NCBI GenBank assembly: GCA_015296075.1
Contig: DVDV01000238.1
Location: forward strand, 1 to 39,852
DNA length: 39,852 nucleotides
Direction: 5' to 3'
DNA from: Leptolyngbyaceae cyanobacterium M33_DOE_097
GTDB taxonomy: Bacteria > Cyanobacteriota > Cyanobacteriia > Leptolyngbyales > Leptolyngbyaceae
Shown one piece after another: positions 7,152 through 15,576 of this stretch. Each line of letters starts with the position of its first letter. Positions within the stretch are counted from its first letter, which is position 1. The notes beneath the pieces are model-generated. The model was not told where the DNA came from and ran no database searches. It saw only the letters and a program-made list of their open reading frames with translations. Both the position numbers and the translations under genes were made by a program.

Positions 7152-8330
7152 TTACTCAGCTTTTAAGGCTTTGATCGGGTCAAGCTGGGCGGCACGATAA
7201 GCAGGTGGAATTCCAGCCGCAATTCCCACGAAGAGGGCAGACCCCAGGGCGATCGCGCCCGTATCAAACTCAAATTGGTAAGGCAAATCAAACTGTTCGG
7301 CCACTACTAGCGTTAACCCATGTACGCTCACAAGAGCGCCAGTACCACCGATCAGACTCAGGGTTGCGGCTTCTAGAATAAATTGCAGCATGACATCCCG
7401 CTTTGTTGCACCAATCGCTCGTCGCAGGCCAATTTCGGGAGTCCGCTCGGTGACAGAAGCGATCATCACATTGGCGATCCCCACACCTCCGATCAGCAGT
7501 GAGATGATCGCAACGGCTGTTAACGCCTGTCCCGCCATATCAAGCGTTCGCTGTTTCGCCAAAATATCTTCTGAGTTGTTAAAGTCCCACAGGCGGCGAT
7601 CCGGGCGTACCTGTTGCAGCAAGCTTCTGGCTTGTTTGCCGAGTTCTTCTAAATCACGGATGTCTGCAGGCGCAACCTGAATCGAGTCAATGGTTTGGTC
7701 GCCATTGATCGCGCTATAGATCGCTAACGGAATTTGAATTAAACCGCGCGGTTCTTCGTCACTTTTTTTAGTCGGTAAAATTCCAACTACGACGAAGGGC
7801 TGGCCGTCCGCATAAATCCGTTCGCCTAATGGATTTTTGCCCTCAAACAGACGCTTAGCTAAAAATTCGTCAATCACCGCGACGGGTCGAAACTCGGTGT
7901 AGTCCGCATCAGTAAAGAAACGTCCGGCTGCGAGGGGATATCCCTCATTCTTCAAAAAATCTTTGGAAACAGCCAGCATGACTGGATCGGCTTCCTGCCC
8001 CTGATAGACGACGGATGCCGTGCCAGCCCAGTTTACAGCGGCGATCGAGCGCAGTTTTGGCAGGCGCGGCCGCAAAAATTCTATATCTTCTGCTCGAAAG
8101 GGAATGCGATCGCGGCGCGGCAACCAGGCTACTCCAATGCCCACTTGTGGCCCATCACGTTCGGCTAGCTCAGCAGCAATCACGGCTTGGCTAATGCTTT
8201 TGACATGCAAAGTCGAAGTGACGGCAGCGACGCCCATAAACATTCCCAGGGTGGTCAGGGCAGAGCGGAGGAGGTTGGTTTTGAGTGCCTGGCAGGTGAG
8301 GGAGAAGAGGGCGATCGGGTGGAGAGCCAT
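7152..8330 (-). CDS. ABC transporter permease, MacB/FtsX type
   Basis: 392 aa. The N-terminal transmembrane helix is followed by a MacB periplasmic core domain (about residues 40-250) and three C-terminal FtsX helices: about 268-295 with ISLLIGGVGIANVMIASVTERTPEIGLRRAIG, 315-340 and 358-382, ending DPIKALKAE. MacB-type permeases couple cytoplasmic ATPase strokes to periplasmic adaptor motion and export lipids, peptides or macrolides without being classical pores. The substrate is unknown. The gene lies 79 bases after the HlyD adaptor on the same strand, so an operon is likely. No ATPase gene is adjacent on either side. The leader is a C-rich polypyrimidine tract and shows no Shine-Dalgarno sequence. 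Confidence 0.88.
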   Translation of the reverse strand: MALHPIALFSLTCQALKTNLLRSALTTLGMFMGVAAVTSTLHVKSISQAVIAAELAERDGPQVGIGVAWLPRRDRIPFRAEDIEFLRPRLPKLRSIAAVNWAGTASVVYQGQEADPVMLAVSKDFLKNEGYPLAAGRFFTDADYTEFRPVAVIDEFLAKRLFEGKNPLGERIYADGQPFVVVGILPTKKSDEEPRGLIQIPLAIYSAINGDQTIDSIQVAPADIRDLEELGKQARSLLQQVRPDRRLWDFNNSEDILAKQRTLDMAGQALTAVAIISLLIGGVGIANVMIASVTERTPEIGLRRAIGATKRDVMLQFILEAATLSLIGGTGALVSVHGLTLVVAEQFDLPYQFEFDTGAIALGSALFVGIAAGIPPAYRAAQLDPIKALKAE

Positions 8331-8405
8331 GGGAGGGCAGGAGGGGGGGAGATTGGGGAAGGGGGAGATTGGGAGGGGGGAGGGGGGGGGAGATTGGGAG
8401 GAGAA
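8331..8405. repeat. G-rich polypurine tract with GGGAGATTGGG units
   Basis: About 75 bases made almost only of G and A on the plus strand. GGGGGAGATTGGG-like units recur three times (around 8345, 8362 and 8387) between G runs of five to ten. The tract fills the gap between the HlyD and permease genes; in their mRNA it is a C-rich stretch directly before the permease start. It is related in texture to the tracts near 28840 and 39775. The plus strand could form G-quadruplexes. Confidence 0.7.
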
Positions 8406-8409
8406 GGAG

Positions 8410-9639
8410 CTATTTGTTTTTGACAGTGATGGGAAGACCGGGTTTGAGGGGTGGCTCGACCGGAGGAATAATGACTTCTTGGGTGAGGTCTAAACCAGAG
8501 GTAATCTCGACGGTGAGTAAGCCTTCGATGCCTAAGTCAACTTCTTGCTTTTGGGCTTTGTTGTCGCGATCGCGCACCCAAACGAACGGTTGGCCTTCAG
8601 CCCGTTGAACGGCCTCACTATTAAGCACTAAGACGTTACGGCGCTGTTCAAGCACGATTTCGACGTTGACCTGGGCACCCGGAATGAGTGTACCGCTGGG
8701 GCGATTAAGCTTGACGACAGCGGGAACGTAGGCTTGTTTGGATTGGCGATTGTTGCTGTCACTTGCCTCCGGTTGCAGCGCTTGGGGATAAAGTGCTTGG
8801 ACACGTCCATTGTAGATTTTGGCATTGGGACCAATGATACTCACACGGGCAAGTTGGTTCACTTTGATGCGAGCCGCGTCTAAAGTTGAAAGCTGCATTT
8901 CAATAAACTCTTGGCGAGGATCTCCTAAAGTCAACAAATCGGTGCGTAGCTCAACCCCATCGCCATCCCGCACTTTGACATCCAGCACAACGCCATCAAT
9001 GGGCGAGTTCACAATGCTGTTTTGAATTTGTTGCTGGATCCGTTGTTTTTCTAGCTTGAGGCGTTCTAGCTCGATCACACCAGCATTAACGGCTGCTTCA
9101 GCGTCGCGGAGCGTGGCCCGTGCATCTCGAATGCGGCTTTCTTGATCAAGAAAGCGTTGTTTTTCGATCGCCCCCTCCCTTACGAGTGACAGCATATCTT
9201 CACGCTTTTGAATTTCAACGCCGAGGCTTTCTTTGGCTTCCTGAATCCGCACTCGTTCGCGTTCAAGGGTGACTATCTGCCGTTGAATTTGCAACTCCTG
9301 GTTAGCCAGGGCGGTCTGTCGTTCTGGGTAGCGCAAGGTCAGCAGCGTTTGTCCCTGTCGAGTACGATCGCCCGGACTGACAAGCACCCGCTCGACTGCC
9401 CCCTCTGTCGGAGACTTGAGGGTCACTTGTCCACGTAGTTCAACCGTTCCGCTTTGATTGATGGTATTTTCAATATCCCCCTGCTCAGGCTGAACAAGGG
9501 TGACGGGCACCGCCGCTGTTGGCCGATTCAGTAAGAACAAGTAGATCAGCGCCCCGATCAAGCTGAATGCTGCTAAACCTCCTGACCAGACAAGCCACGG
9601 AGTGGCAGCTTGCCAGCCTTTACTGGCAGTTTTTTGCAT
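8410..9639 (-). CDS. HlyD/MacA-family efflux adaptor protein
   Basis: 409 aa from ATG 9639. One N-terminal membrane helix (about residues 13-36) is followed by the biotinyl-lipoyl half-motif (GTVELRGQVTLKSPTEGAVERVLVSPGDRTRQGQTLL), a coiled coil of about 95 residues rich in Glu, Gln, Arg and Leu, the second lipoyl half (IVNSPIDGVVLDVKVRDGDGVE) and a beta-barrel/membrane-proximal domain. This is the periplasmic adaptor that links an inner-membrane ABC transporter to an outer-membrane channel. The same frame stays open to 9945 and contains another hydrophobic stretch, but the extension would run into the divergent gene. No clear ribosome-binding site precedes ATG 9639, so the start is moderately sure. 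It pairs with the permease downstream. Confidence 0.85.
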   Translation of the reverse strand: MQKTASKGWQAATPWLVWSGGLAAFSLIGALIYLFLLNRPTAAVPVTLVQPEQGDIENTINQSGTVELRGQVTLKSPTEGAVERVLVSPGDRTRQGQTLLTLRYPERQTALANQELQIQRQIVTLERERVRIQEAKESLGVEIQKREDMLSLVREGAIEKQRFLDQESRIRDARATLRDAEAAVNAGVIELERLKLEKQRIQQQIQNSIVNSPIDGVVLDVKVRDGDGVELRTDLLTLGDPRQEFIEMQLSTLDAARIKVNQLARVSIIGPNAKIYNGRVQALYPQALQPEASDSNNRQSKQAYVPAVVKLNRPSGTLIPGAQVNVEIVLEQRRNVLVLNSEAVQRAEGQPFVWVRDRDNKAQKQEVDLGIEGLLTVEITSGLDLTQEVIIPPVEPPLKPGLPITVKNK

Positions 9640-9856
9640 AGGAGAGTCTGAGGGTGGATGAGCAAAACTAGATGAAGATTGACGAACAGATGGAAGAGGA
9701 TATGGCGATCGCCATCCGAAGTATAGCCACAAACCTAGAGTGAGTGTGACAGCTAGATTCAATGGAAGCGATAGAGTCCAGTCAAATTTTCGTGCATCCC
9801 TGTGGTGCGCCACTATCATGAGGCGAAGAATGTATTGCTTTCTGCCAAAGAGAGTC

Positions 9857-10909
9857 ATGAGAATGAATTGGCGAGTCTCATTATTGTGCGTAAGTCTGGT
9901 GACGGTGAGCCTGCTAGGGATAGCTACGCCACTCGCGGTCGGCAATCAAGCGCCTGCCTATCCACCCAATGCGCCACCCGGTTCGACATCGGAGCCGTTA
10001 CCTGATGATGATTACCGGGTCAGTGCCTTGCAGGCTGATCCACAGGGAAACCTTTGGGTTGGGTCGTGGCGTGGCCTCGCACAAATTGATGCAAAAACGG
10101 GACAACTGCGATCGCAGTTGAAATTGTCTAGTCCGACGGTTGGAGCATTAGCGCTGGATCGTCGAGGTTCTATCTGGGTTGGCACCTACGATGGTTTGTC
10201 GCGCATCAATCCCAAAACAAGCCAGGTGACGGCTCAAAATTTTTTACTGCCATCGAACCGTGTTTTGGCCTTGCAAGTGGATCGGCGCGGTTACCTCTGG
10301 GTTGGCAATGACAGTGGCTTAGCCCTGATCAATACACAAAATGGAGCCGTCAAAGCCACGTTTAAAAATCTCCCTGGAGTCAGTGCAAATGCCTTGACGC
10401 TTGATTTTCAAGGAAATCTTTGGGTCGGCACCTTAGAAGGGTTAGTGCAAATCGACACTGCCAGTGCCCTTCCGCTCCAGCAAGTTACCAATGTGCCAGG
10501 TGGCATCGTGCAGGCGATCGCCCTGAGTCCAACGCATTCTTCGTGGCTAGGCATCCCCAAGCCGACTCTCTGGGTTGGAACTCCGACAGGCTTGTACGAA
10601 ATGGATCCTGATACTGGACAGGTTTTGCAAACCCCCCCCGCAATGCAAGGCCGCAGCATCACCACCCTACGCTTCGATAAAGCTGGAAGCCTCTGGATTG
10701 GCACTGTCGAAGGCTTACTGCGGCTCAATCCTTTTACTGGCGAGGTAATTGGTGAAGTGGCGGCCAATCTGCCCTCGCGTCGCATCTACTCGATCGCTCC
10801 TGACGCAGGCGGCAAACTGTGGGTCGGCACCAGCGAAGGACTTGCCTGGGTCAGCCAAACCACCTTTCGCACGGGCGTTGTCAGAACCTTCAGCCGCGAT
10901 CGCAAATAG
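9857..10909 (+). CDS. Exported beta-propeller protein (two-component regulator propeller repeats)
   Basis: 350 aa from ATG 9857. A signal peptide is visible (NWRVSLLCVSLVTVSLLGIA, cut near AVGNQA), then a short Pro-rich linker. The rest is built from repeats of about 40 residues with the core NLWVGSWRGLAQIDAKTG, for example SIWVGTYDGLSRINPKT, YLWVGNDSGLALINTQNG, NLWVGTLEGLVQIDTAS, TLWVGTPTGLYEMDPDTG and SLWIGTVEGLLRLNPFTG. These are Reg_prop repeats, normally found in the periplasmic sensor part of hybrid kinases and forming a beta-propeller. Here the propeller stands alone without kinase or membrane anchor. It is divergent from the efflux adaptor, and a functional link is only suggested by position. 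The frame extends to 9740, but the longer N-terminus lacks a signal-peptide shape. Confidence 0.8.
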   Translation: MRMNWRVSLLCVSLVTVSLLGIATPLAVGNQAPAYPPNAPPGSTSEPLPDDDYRVSALQADPQGNLWVGSWRGLAQIDAKTGQLRSQLKLSSPTVGALALDRRGSIWVGTYDGLSRINPKTSQVTAQNFLLPSNRVLALQVDRRGYLWVGNDSGLALINTQNGAVKATFKNLPGVSANALTLDFQGNLWVGTLEGLVQIDTASALPLQQVTNVPGGIVQAIALSPTHSSWLGIPKPTLWVGTPTGLYEMDPDTGQVLQTPPAMQGRSITTLRFDKAGSLWIGTVEGLLRLNPFTGEVIGEVAANLPSRRIYSIAPDAGGKLWVGTSEGLAWVSQTTFRTGVVRTFSRDRK

Positions 10910-11067
10910 AAGTTCGGTTTTAGTCCTTTGGGCATGTCGGCAGATGACTTGGATTCAAGCTGGGTATCACTAGCGTCTTTTTTCTGCTGCCTGCCTTCGC
11001 CGATTAAACTCCGGTCAATTGCTCAAACTTCGGTGTAGGGTGGAGAAAACTCCATCTGCAACACCCG

Positions 11068-11838
11068 ATGACTCTGCAACAACTCCGCCAAATGAAACAA
11101 CAGGGACGGACGATCACTGTCCTCACTGCGTGGGATTATGCGATCGCCCGTCTCATTGATGCCGCTGGAGTTGATCTGATTTTGATTGGTGATTCTCTGG
11201 CGATGGTGGCATTGGGGCACCGCACAACCTTGCCTATCACCCTGGATGAGATGATTCACCACGCGAAAGCCGTCTGCCGGGGAGTTGAGCGATCGCTGTT
11301 GGTCTGTGACTTGCCGTTTATGTCTTATCAGGAAAGTATTCAACAGGCATTGCACACAGCAGGTAGGGTCTTAAAAGAAACCAATGTGCAAGCGGTCAAG
11401 TTAGAAGGGGGGCACCCCGCAGCGGTTGAAACGGTGGCTCACCTCGTGCAAGCGGGCATTCCAGTCATGGCGCATATTGGCTTAACGCCGCAGTCGGTGC
11501 ATCGCTTGGGCTACCGGCAACAGGGCAAGACGCCAGAGGCAGCAGAGCGTCTCGTGCAAGAGGCGATCGCGCTAGAAGCAGCAGGTGCTTTCAGCATTGT
11601 TTTAGAGCATATTCCAGCCGATCTTGCCCTGCAAATCACCCAAAAGCTGACGATTCCAACCATCGGCATTGGCGCTGGCCCCTACTGTGACGGGCAGGTG
11701 TTGGTCACGGCTGATCTGCTGGGCTTGTCAGAACGCCAACCCCCTTTTTCAAAACGTTACGCTGACTTGCAAGGAATTGTGACGCAGGCGATCCAGACGT
11801 ACTGTACTGAGGTAAAAGAGGGAAAATTCCCTTTGTAA
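11068..11838 (+). CDS. panB: 3-methyl-2-oxobutanoate hydroxymethyltransferase
   Basis: 256 aa, the full family length. It transfers a hydroxymethyl group from 5,10-methylene-tetrahydrofolate to 2-oxoisovalerate to give ketopantoate, the first committed step to pantothenate and CoA. Visible motifs are the metal-binding IGDSLAMV (D42), CDLPFMSY (D81), KLEGG (E113), [10 protein letters not shown] and the catalytic Glu180 in [11 protein letters not shown], with [18 protein letters not shown] near the C-terminus. The ATG has no strong Shine-Dalgarno sequence. It follows the propeller gene by 158 bases, with no sign of a shared operon. Confidence 0.95.
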   Translation: MTLQQLRQMKQQGRTITVLTAWDYAIARLIDAAGVDLILIGDSLAMVALGHRTTLPITLDEMIHHAKAVCRGVERSLLVCDLPFMSYQESIQQALHTAGRVLKETNVQAVKLEGGHPAAVETVAHLVQAGIPVMAHIGLTPQSVHRLGYRQQGKTPEAAERLVQEAIALEAAGAFSIVLEHIPADLALQITQKLTIPTIGIGAGPYCDGQVLVTADLLGLSERQPPFSKRYADLQGIVTQAIQTYCTEVKEGKFPL

Positions 11839-11959
11839 GCAGTTAAGCTGCATCTGATTTGTTAGGGGCTTGGGGTTGGTTAGAAATGAGAATCCCCTGC
11901 TGATTTGTGCAGTTTTTTGGGCTTACTAATGAACAAACGTCTTAAGAGCGCGATCGCCC

Positions 11960-12988
11960 ATGAAACGTCTGATTGTCTGCTGTGATGGCACTTGGAACAC
12001 GGCTAACATGCCTTGCCCTACCAATGTTGTCAAAATTGCCAGAGCTGTAAAATCGGTTGCCAGTGATGGCATTGACCAGCTTGTTTACTATGACGAAGGG
12101 GTTGGCACCGAATGGCTAAACAAGTGGACAGGAGGCGCTTTTGGTTGGGGCATTGACGAAAATATTCAACAGGCTTACGCGTTTCTCGCGGTTAATTACG
12201 AGGCAGGCGATGAAATTTACCTGTTTGGCTTTAGCCGAGGAGCTTACACCGTTCGTAGTTTGGCAGGGTTTATCTACTGTTCTGGGCTAGTCAGACCTGA
12301 CAAGCTCGATAAAGTGCAAGAAGCCTACAAGATTTATCGCTCAAGAACGATCAAACCGGGCAATCCGATCGCTGAGCAGTTTCGGCAGGCCAATGGCGAA
12401 CGGGTGCCAATTACGGTGCTGGGCTGTTGGGATACAGTCGGTGCGCTGGGGATTCCCGACGTAGTGCCCTTTTTGCCCTTCATTCGCAAGTCTAACGAGC
12501 GCTATCAGTTTCATGACACAGAGCTGAGTGCCATCATTCAAAATGCGCTGCACGCGGTGGCGGTTGATGAGATTCGCAAGTCGTTTAACGTGACGCCGAT
12601 GAACCGGAGTCAGAACCCCAGAGCTGCCACTCAGGTCGTTCAGCAAGTTTGGTTTCCGGGCGAGCATGGTTGTGTCGGGGGTGGCACTCCAGCCCACATG
12701 CCTCTGTCAAATGCGGCGCTGAAGTGGATAGTCACCGCGATCGCCGATTTAGGACTCAAGCTCGAATTTGAGGAACTCGATTTAGCGATCGATCCTACAG
12801 TGGATTTTGATAACCAACCCCGCTTTCCGTTTAACCTCGCGCCCGTGATTCAAAGGGATGTTAATAACGGTTTTGAAGCCTTACACCAATCGGTTGCGCA
12901 ACGTTGGCAAGGTCGCGCCGACTATCGCCCCGAAAATTTAGCCATCTACCAGGCACAGCTTGATTCTGCCAGTGTGATGACGGCTTAA
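11960..12988 (+). CDS. DUF2235 (Tle1-like) alpha/beta hydrolase
   Basis: 342 aa. It begins KRLIVCCDGTWNT, the hallmark of DUF2235. The nucleophile elbow is GFSRGAYTVRSLAG (Ser92), CWDTVGA gives a candidate acid (D158) and WFPGEHGCVGGG a candidate His236. DUF2235 is the catalytic domain of type VI secretion phospholipase effectors (Tle1), but stand-alone cytoplasmic copies are common in bacteria with no secretion link. There is no signal peptide here and no type VI gene nearby, so it is best called a predicted lipase/esterase-like hydrolase of unknown substrate. The preceding gene is panB, 121 bases upstream. Confidence 0.85.
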   Translation: MKRLIVCCDGTWNTANMPCPTNVVKIARAVKSVASDGIDQLVYYDEGVGTEWLNKWTGGAFGWGIDENIQQAYAFLAVNYEAGDEIYLFGFSRGAYTVRSLAGFIYCSGLVRPDKLDKVQEAYKIYRSRTIKPGNPIAEQFRQANGERVPITVLGCWDTVGALGIPDVVPFLPFIRKSNERYQFHDTELSAIIQNALHAVAVDEIRKSFNVTPMNRSQNPRAATQVVQQVWFPGEHGCVGGGTPAHMPLSNAALKWIVTAIADLGLKLEFEELDLAIDPTVDFDNQPRFPFNLAPVIQRDVNNGFEALHQSVAQRWQGRADYRPENLAIYQAQLDSASVMTA

Positions 12989-13095
12989 ACGTGACGCATC
13001 AAAGAGTGACTCTGAGAGCCTTGTAGGTGGAACAGTAAAGCGTCACCGGCCGATCAAGCTCTCGATTAGAAACAAGCCACAACCCCACTGAAAAA

Positions 13096-13124
13096 GCCCT
13101 CTGCTTCATAGCGAAAAAGAGGGC
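13096..13124 (-). terminator. Rho-independent terminator, minus strand, downstream of psaX
   Basis: GCCCTCT (13096-13102) and AGAGGGC (13118-13124) form a perfect 7-bp stem; in minus-strand reading it is followed by TTTTTCAG. It lies about 155 bases beyond the psaX stop and is the likely end of that transcript. Confidence 0.7.
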
Positions 13125-13222
13125 ACAGCAAGAGTTAAAGATTCTAGAGCAAAGAAATATGCAAAAGCTTTAGGGAGTATGCACTTATCCTCTTTGAAAT
13201 TTGTTCAGAGGGGTTAATTGCG

Positions 13223-13240
13223 CTTTCTTGCTAAAGAAAG
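13223..13240 (+). terminator. Rho-independent terminator, plus strand
   Basis: CTTTCTT (13223-13229), loop GCTA, AAGAAAG (13234-13240), then TTTTTCTCTT on the plus strand. It probably ends the DUF2235 transcript, whose stop lies about 235 bases upstream. A short plus-strand RNA between the two is also possible. Confidence 0.65.
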
Positions 13241-13278
13241 TTTTTCTCTTATGTTTCTAAAACTTTTGCTTTGATTGA

Positions 13279-13404
13279 CTAGATCTTGACGTAGCCAGAG
13301 TAGAGTGCGCCAACAAAAATGTTTACAGCCAGCAATAAAATTGCCCAGAACGCACGAAAAGTGTACGGGGGCTTTGCACCGGGTTTGTTAGCTTGGGAAG
13401 CCAT
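13279..13404 (-). CDS. psaX: Photosystem I subunit PsaX
   Basis: 41 aa. A short polar N-terminus (ASQANKPGAKPPYT) is followed by FRAFWAILLLAVNIFVGALY, a single transmembrane helix, and a YVKI tail. This matches the pattern of PsaX from thermophilic cyanobacteria (K-P-x-Y-x-F-R-x-F-W-A-x-L-L-L-A-x-N). PsaX is a small intrinsic subunit at the rim of photosystem I that contacts antenna chlorophyll and lipid, and it is absent from many mesophilic strains. The ATG has GGAG about 8 bases upstream. The gene appears monocistronic. Confidence 0.88.
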   Translation of the reverse strand: MASQANKPGAKPPYTFRAFWAILLLAVNIFVGALYSGYVKI

Positions 13405-13723
13405 GCAGTTTACTCCAATCAATTCAATGAATCGTCCTTAGAAATACCAGAGAAGGTGCACACTTTGCAGTATTTCTCGATGAAAATTAACGACTTGCAA
13501 ACTATAGCGATCGGTAGATGACTCAGGAGATTGGAAGTGGAGGAGTGTAGGGTTAAGACGCAGTCGAAGTTCCTGCACCCTGTCCTAACTAAGATGCCTG
13601 GTACACTGAGACGCAAATTCGCATGCCATTTCTGTTTGTTACTGGTCACTGGTTATTCGCGAATGCCGAATGACTCAGTCATTATCGCCCCTACAAAATT
13701 CTTTGAATGAACGACTAGGAATT
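13405..13723. other. Gene-free stretch between lipA and psaX
   Basis: 319 bases with no ORF of note. It must hold the psaX promoter, read leftwards. Two short palindromes are visible near the lipA end: ATTCGCGAAT (13655-13664) and AATGACTCAGTCATT (13669-13683). AAAATTC (13695-13701) and GAATTTT (13719-13725) could form a weak AT-rich hairpin at the lipA stop. Confidence 0.5.
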
Positions 13724-14629
13724 TTAGCTTTCTTCCCCCGCATGATAAGAACTGCGGACAAGTGGCCCCGATCGCACATGGGAAAACCCCATTTCTCGCG
13801 CGATCGCCCCTAACTGCTCAAACTCGGCAGGAGTCCAGTATTTTTGCACGGGTAAGTGGTCTAAAGAAGGGCGCATGTATTGCCCTAACGTCAGGCGATC
13901 GCAGCCAACCGCTCGCAAGTCATGCAGGGTTTCGATAATTTCTGCCTCGCTTTCGCCATGCCCCAGCATCAGACCCGATTTAGTTGGGATAGATGGGTCA
14001 AGCTGTTTCACATGGCGCAAAACCTGGAGCGATCGCTCATACTTAGCTCCTCGGCGCACTTGCCCTTGCAAACGACGCACCGTTTCAACGTTGTGGTTGT
14101 AACACGCGGGTTGAGCCGCTACGACAGTTGCGATGCGTTGAGCTTGCAAGTCTTCTGGAGTCAAGTCTTCTACCTGTCCGCCCCAAAAGTCAGGGGTCAG
14201 CACCTCAATTTGAGTGGTTGGGTTTGTCGTGCGAACCGCGGCGATCGTTTGCACAAACCATCCGGCTCCCTGGTCGGGCAAGTCATCGCGCGCGACGGAT
14301 GTTAAGACAACATAGTGCAAACCCAGCAAGCGAACGGCCTCGGCCACTTTTTCGGGTTCTTGCGGGTCAAGCGGCATCGGGGCGTGCCCCTTATCAACCT
14401 GGCAAAAGGCACACGATCGTGTGCAAGTCGGCCCCATCAACAAAAAGCTGGCTGTTCCCTGGGCGTAACATTCACCTCGGTTTGGGCACCGTCCTTCTTC
14501 ACAAATTGTATGAATCTGCCGTTGCTTAACAATTTGCTGGACTTGGGAGATTTCACTTGCTCGCCCAATCGGACGTCGCAGCCAATCAGGTAGAGTTTGC
14601 CAATCAGGTCGTTGGGTCGAAGAAGTCAT
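13724..14629 (-). CDS. lipA: Lipoyl synthase
   Basis: 301 aa from ATG 14629; the frame extends to 14686, but the extra residues do not look like LipA. It inserts two sulfurs into octanoyl chains on lipoyl-dependent enzymes such as pyruvate dehydrogenase and the glycine cleavage H protein. Both iron-sulfur sites are present: the auxiliary cluster C43, C48, C54 ([12 protein letters not shown]) and the radical SAM cluster C69, C73, C76 (CTRSCAFC). The C-terminal [14 protein letters not shown] provides the conserved Ser region. It is transcribed away from the response regulator gene; the shared upstream region has the stem structures at 14707-14748. Confidence 0.95.
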   Translation of the reverse strand: MTSSTQRPDWQTLPDWLRRPIGRASEISQVQQIVKQRQIHTICEEGRCPNRGECYAQGTASFLLMGPTCTRSCAFCQVDKGHAPMPLDPQEPEKVAEAVRLLGLHYVVLTSVARDDLPDQGAGWFVQTIAAVRTTNPTTQIEVLTPDFWGGQVEDLTPEDLQAQRIATVVAAQPACYNHNVETVRRLQGQVRRGAKYERSLQVLRHVKQLDPSIPTKSGLMLGHGESEAEIIETLHDLRAVGCDRLTLGQYMRPSLDHLPVQKYWTPAEFEQLGAIAREMGFSHVRSGPLVRSSYHAGEES

Positions 14630-14706
14630 TATTTGAAAACACGTGTATAGAACATCACGGTTTTGGGAAAACTGAGGGAAAGTCACTCAGCCTTGATTTC
14701 TCTTTC

Positions 14707-14748
14707 ATTGTAGGAGATTGCTACAAAAGCCAAAGGAACTCCTACAAT
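14707..14748. promoter_or_regulatory. Overlapping, mutually exclusive inverted repeats upstream of lipA
   Basis: ATTGTAGGAG (14707-14716) is a perfect complement of CTCCTACAAT (14739-14748). The same left arm TTGTAG (14708-14713) is also a perfect complement of CTACAA (14721-14726). The left arm can therefore pair with either partner but not both. The structure lies 78 bases before the lipA start and 174 bases before the response-regulator start. It may be an RNA switch in the lipA leader or a set of binding half-sites. Confidence 0.5.
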
Positions 14749-14921
14749 CAAAAAGATGTGTTTGGTTGCAGCCAAATACAGCAGTCTAGGTTAAAACTAA
14801 TGTAGCTTTTACAGTTGTGATGTGCCTGACCCCCTTTCTTGTTCTCCAGATTGTGCCGCAGGTCGTCTCAAGTGTTATTAAGCCATCTACCGTTCGAGTT
14901 CATCCTCAGAGGAGCTAAGTC

Positions 14922-15458
14922 GTGGCAACTCACAAAATCCTGGTTATTGACGATAGTAACGTTATCCGAAATATGGTGCGGGATATGTTGCCCAAAGGCA
15001 ACTTCGACGTTCTAGAAGCCAAAGATGGCTTACAAGGACTAAACCTTATCCACCAGGAGCGTCCCACGCTAATCATGCTTGACTTCCTGCTACCCAAAAT
15101 GAGTGGGTATGAAGTCTTTCAAAGAATTCAAGAAAGTCCTGAGCTATGCAGCACTCCCCTAGTGTTGATGTCAGGCCGCAGGGAAGAAGTCACAGAAAAG
15201 CTGCAAGAGCCGTTTGAATATTTTGAGTTCGTACAAAAGCCGTTCGACCAAAAGGAATTGATCGAGGCGATCAAGGCGGCAATGGCGAAAGCGAAGCGTC
15301 GTCCTGTGGTTGCAGCAGCGGCTCCAGCAGCAGGGGGTGGCGGCTCCGCAGACGTACAGGCACTCAACGAAAAAATCGTCAAGATGCAAGCCGAAATTGA
15401 CGGCATGAAGAAGCAAATGGCTCAGATTTTGGCATTTATCAAGCAAAAGCTGAAGTAA
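14922..15458 (+). CDS. Response regulator receiver protein with C-terminal coiled coil
   Basis: 178 aa, GTG start with AGGAG upstream. Residues 4-122 are a CheY-like receiver domain with acidic pair D10-D11, phosphoacceptor D54 (MLDFLLPK), S84 (LMSGR) in the Thr/Ser switch position and K106 (QKPF). An Ala/Gly-rich linker (VVAAAAPAAGGGGS) leads to a helix of about 35 residues, ALNEKIVKMQAEIDGMKKQM and onward, with heptad-like spacing, which suggests dimerisation. There is no DNA-binding or enzymatic output domain, so it probably works by protein contact. No histidine kinase is adjacent. The partner is unknown. Confidence 0.88.
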   Translation: MATHKILVIDDSNVIRNMVRDMLPKGNFDVLEAKDGLQGLNLIHQERPTLIMLDFLLPKMSGYEVFQRIQESPELCSTPLVLMSGRREEVTEKLQEPFEYFEFVQKPFDQKELIEAIKAAMAKAKRRPVVAAAAPAAGGGGSADVQALNEKIVKMQAEIDGMKKQMAQILAFIKQKLK

Positions 15459-15576
15459 GCGAACTGTTTTAGCCTGAATCTTTAGTAAAAATTGGCGGAT
15501 CCTGCCAAAAGATAGACTGCGATCGCCGCCCTTTGCCTTTTAGGATGATGAGTATCACGCTCCTTGAGGCATGGGA

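Noticed and set aside
8020-8608. Plus-strand ORFs over the permease start and polypurine tract
   Set aside because: Their sequence is Gly/Arg/Glu-rich translation of the purine repeat, not a protein.
9740-9856. Longer start for the propeller protein
   Set aside because: The extra residues destroy the signal-peptide position and lie in the divergent promoter region.
9640-9945. N-terminal extension of the HlyD adaptor with a hydrophobic stretch
   Set aside because: It would overlap the divergent propeller gene and add a second membrane segment; the start at 9639 gives the normal adaptor layout. The start remains unproven by a ribosome-binding site.
11960-12988. Type VI secretion effector
   Set aside because: The DUF2235 domain is shared with Tle1 effectors, but no VgrG, Hcp, PAAR or immunity gene is nearby, so the effector reading is not supported.
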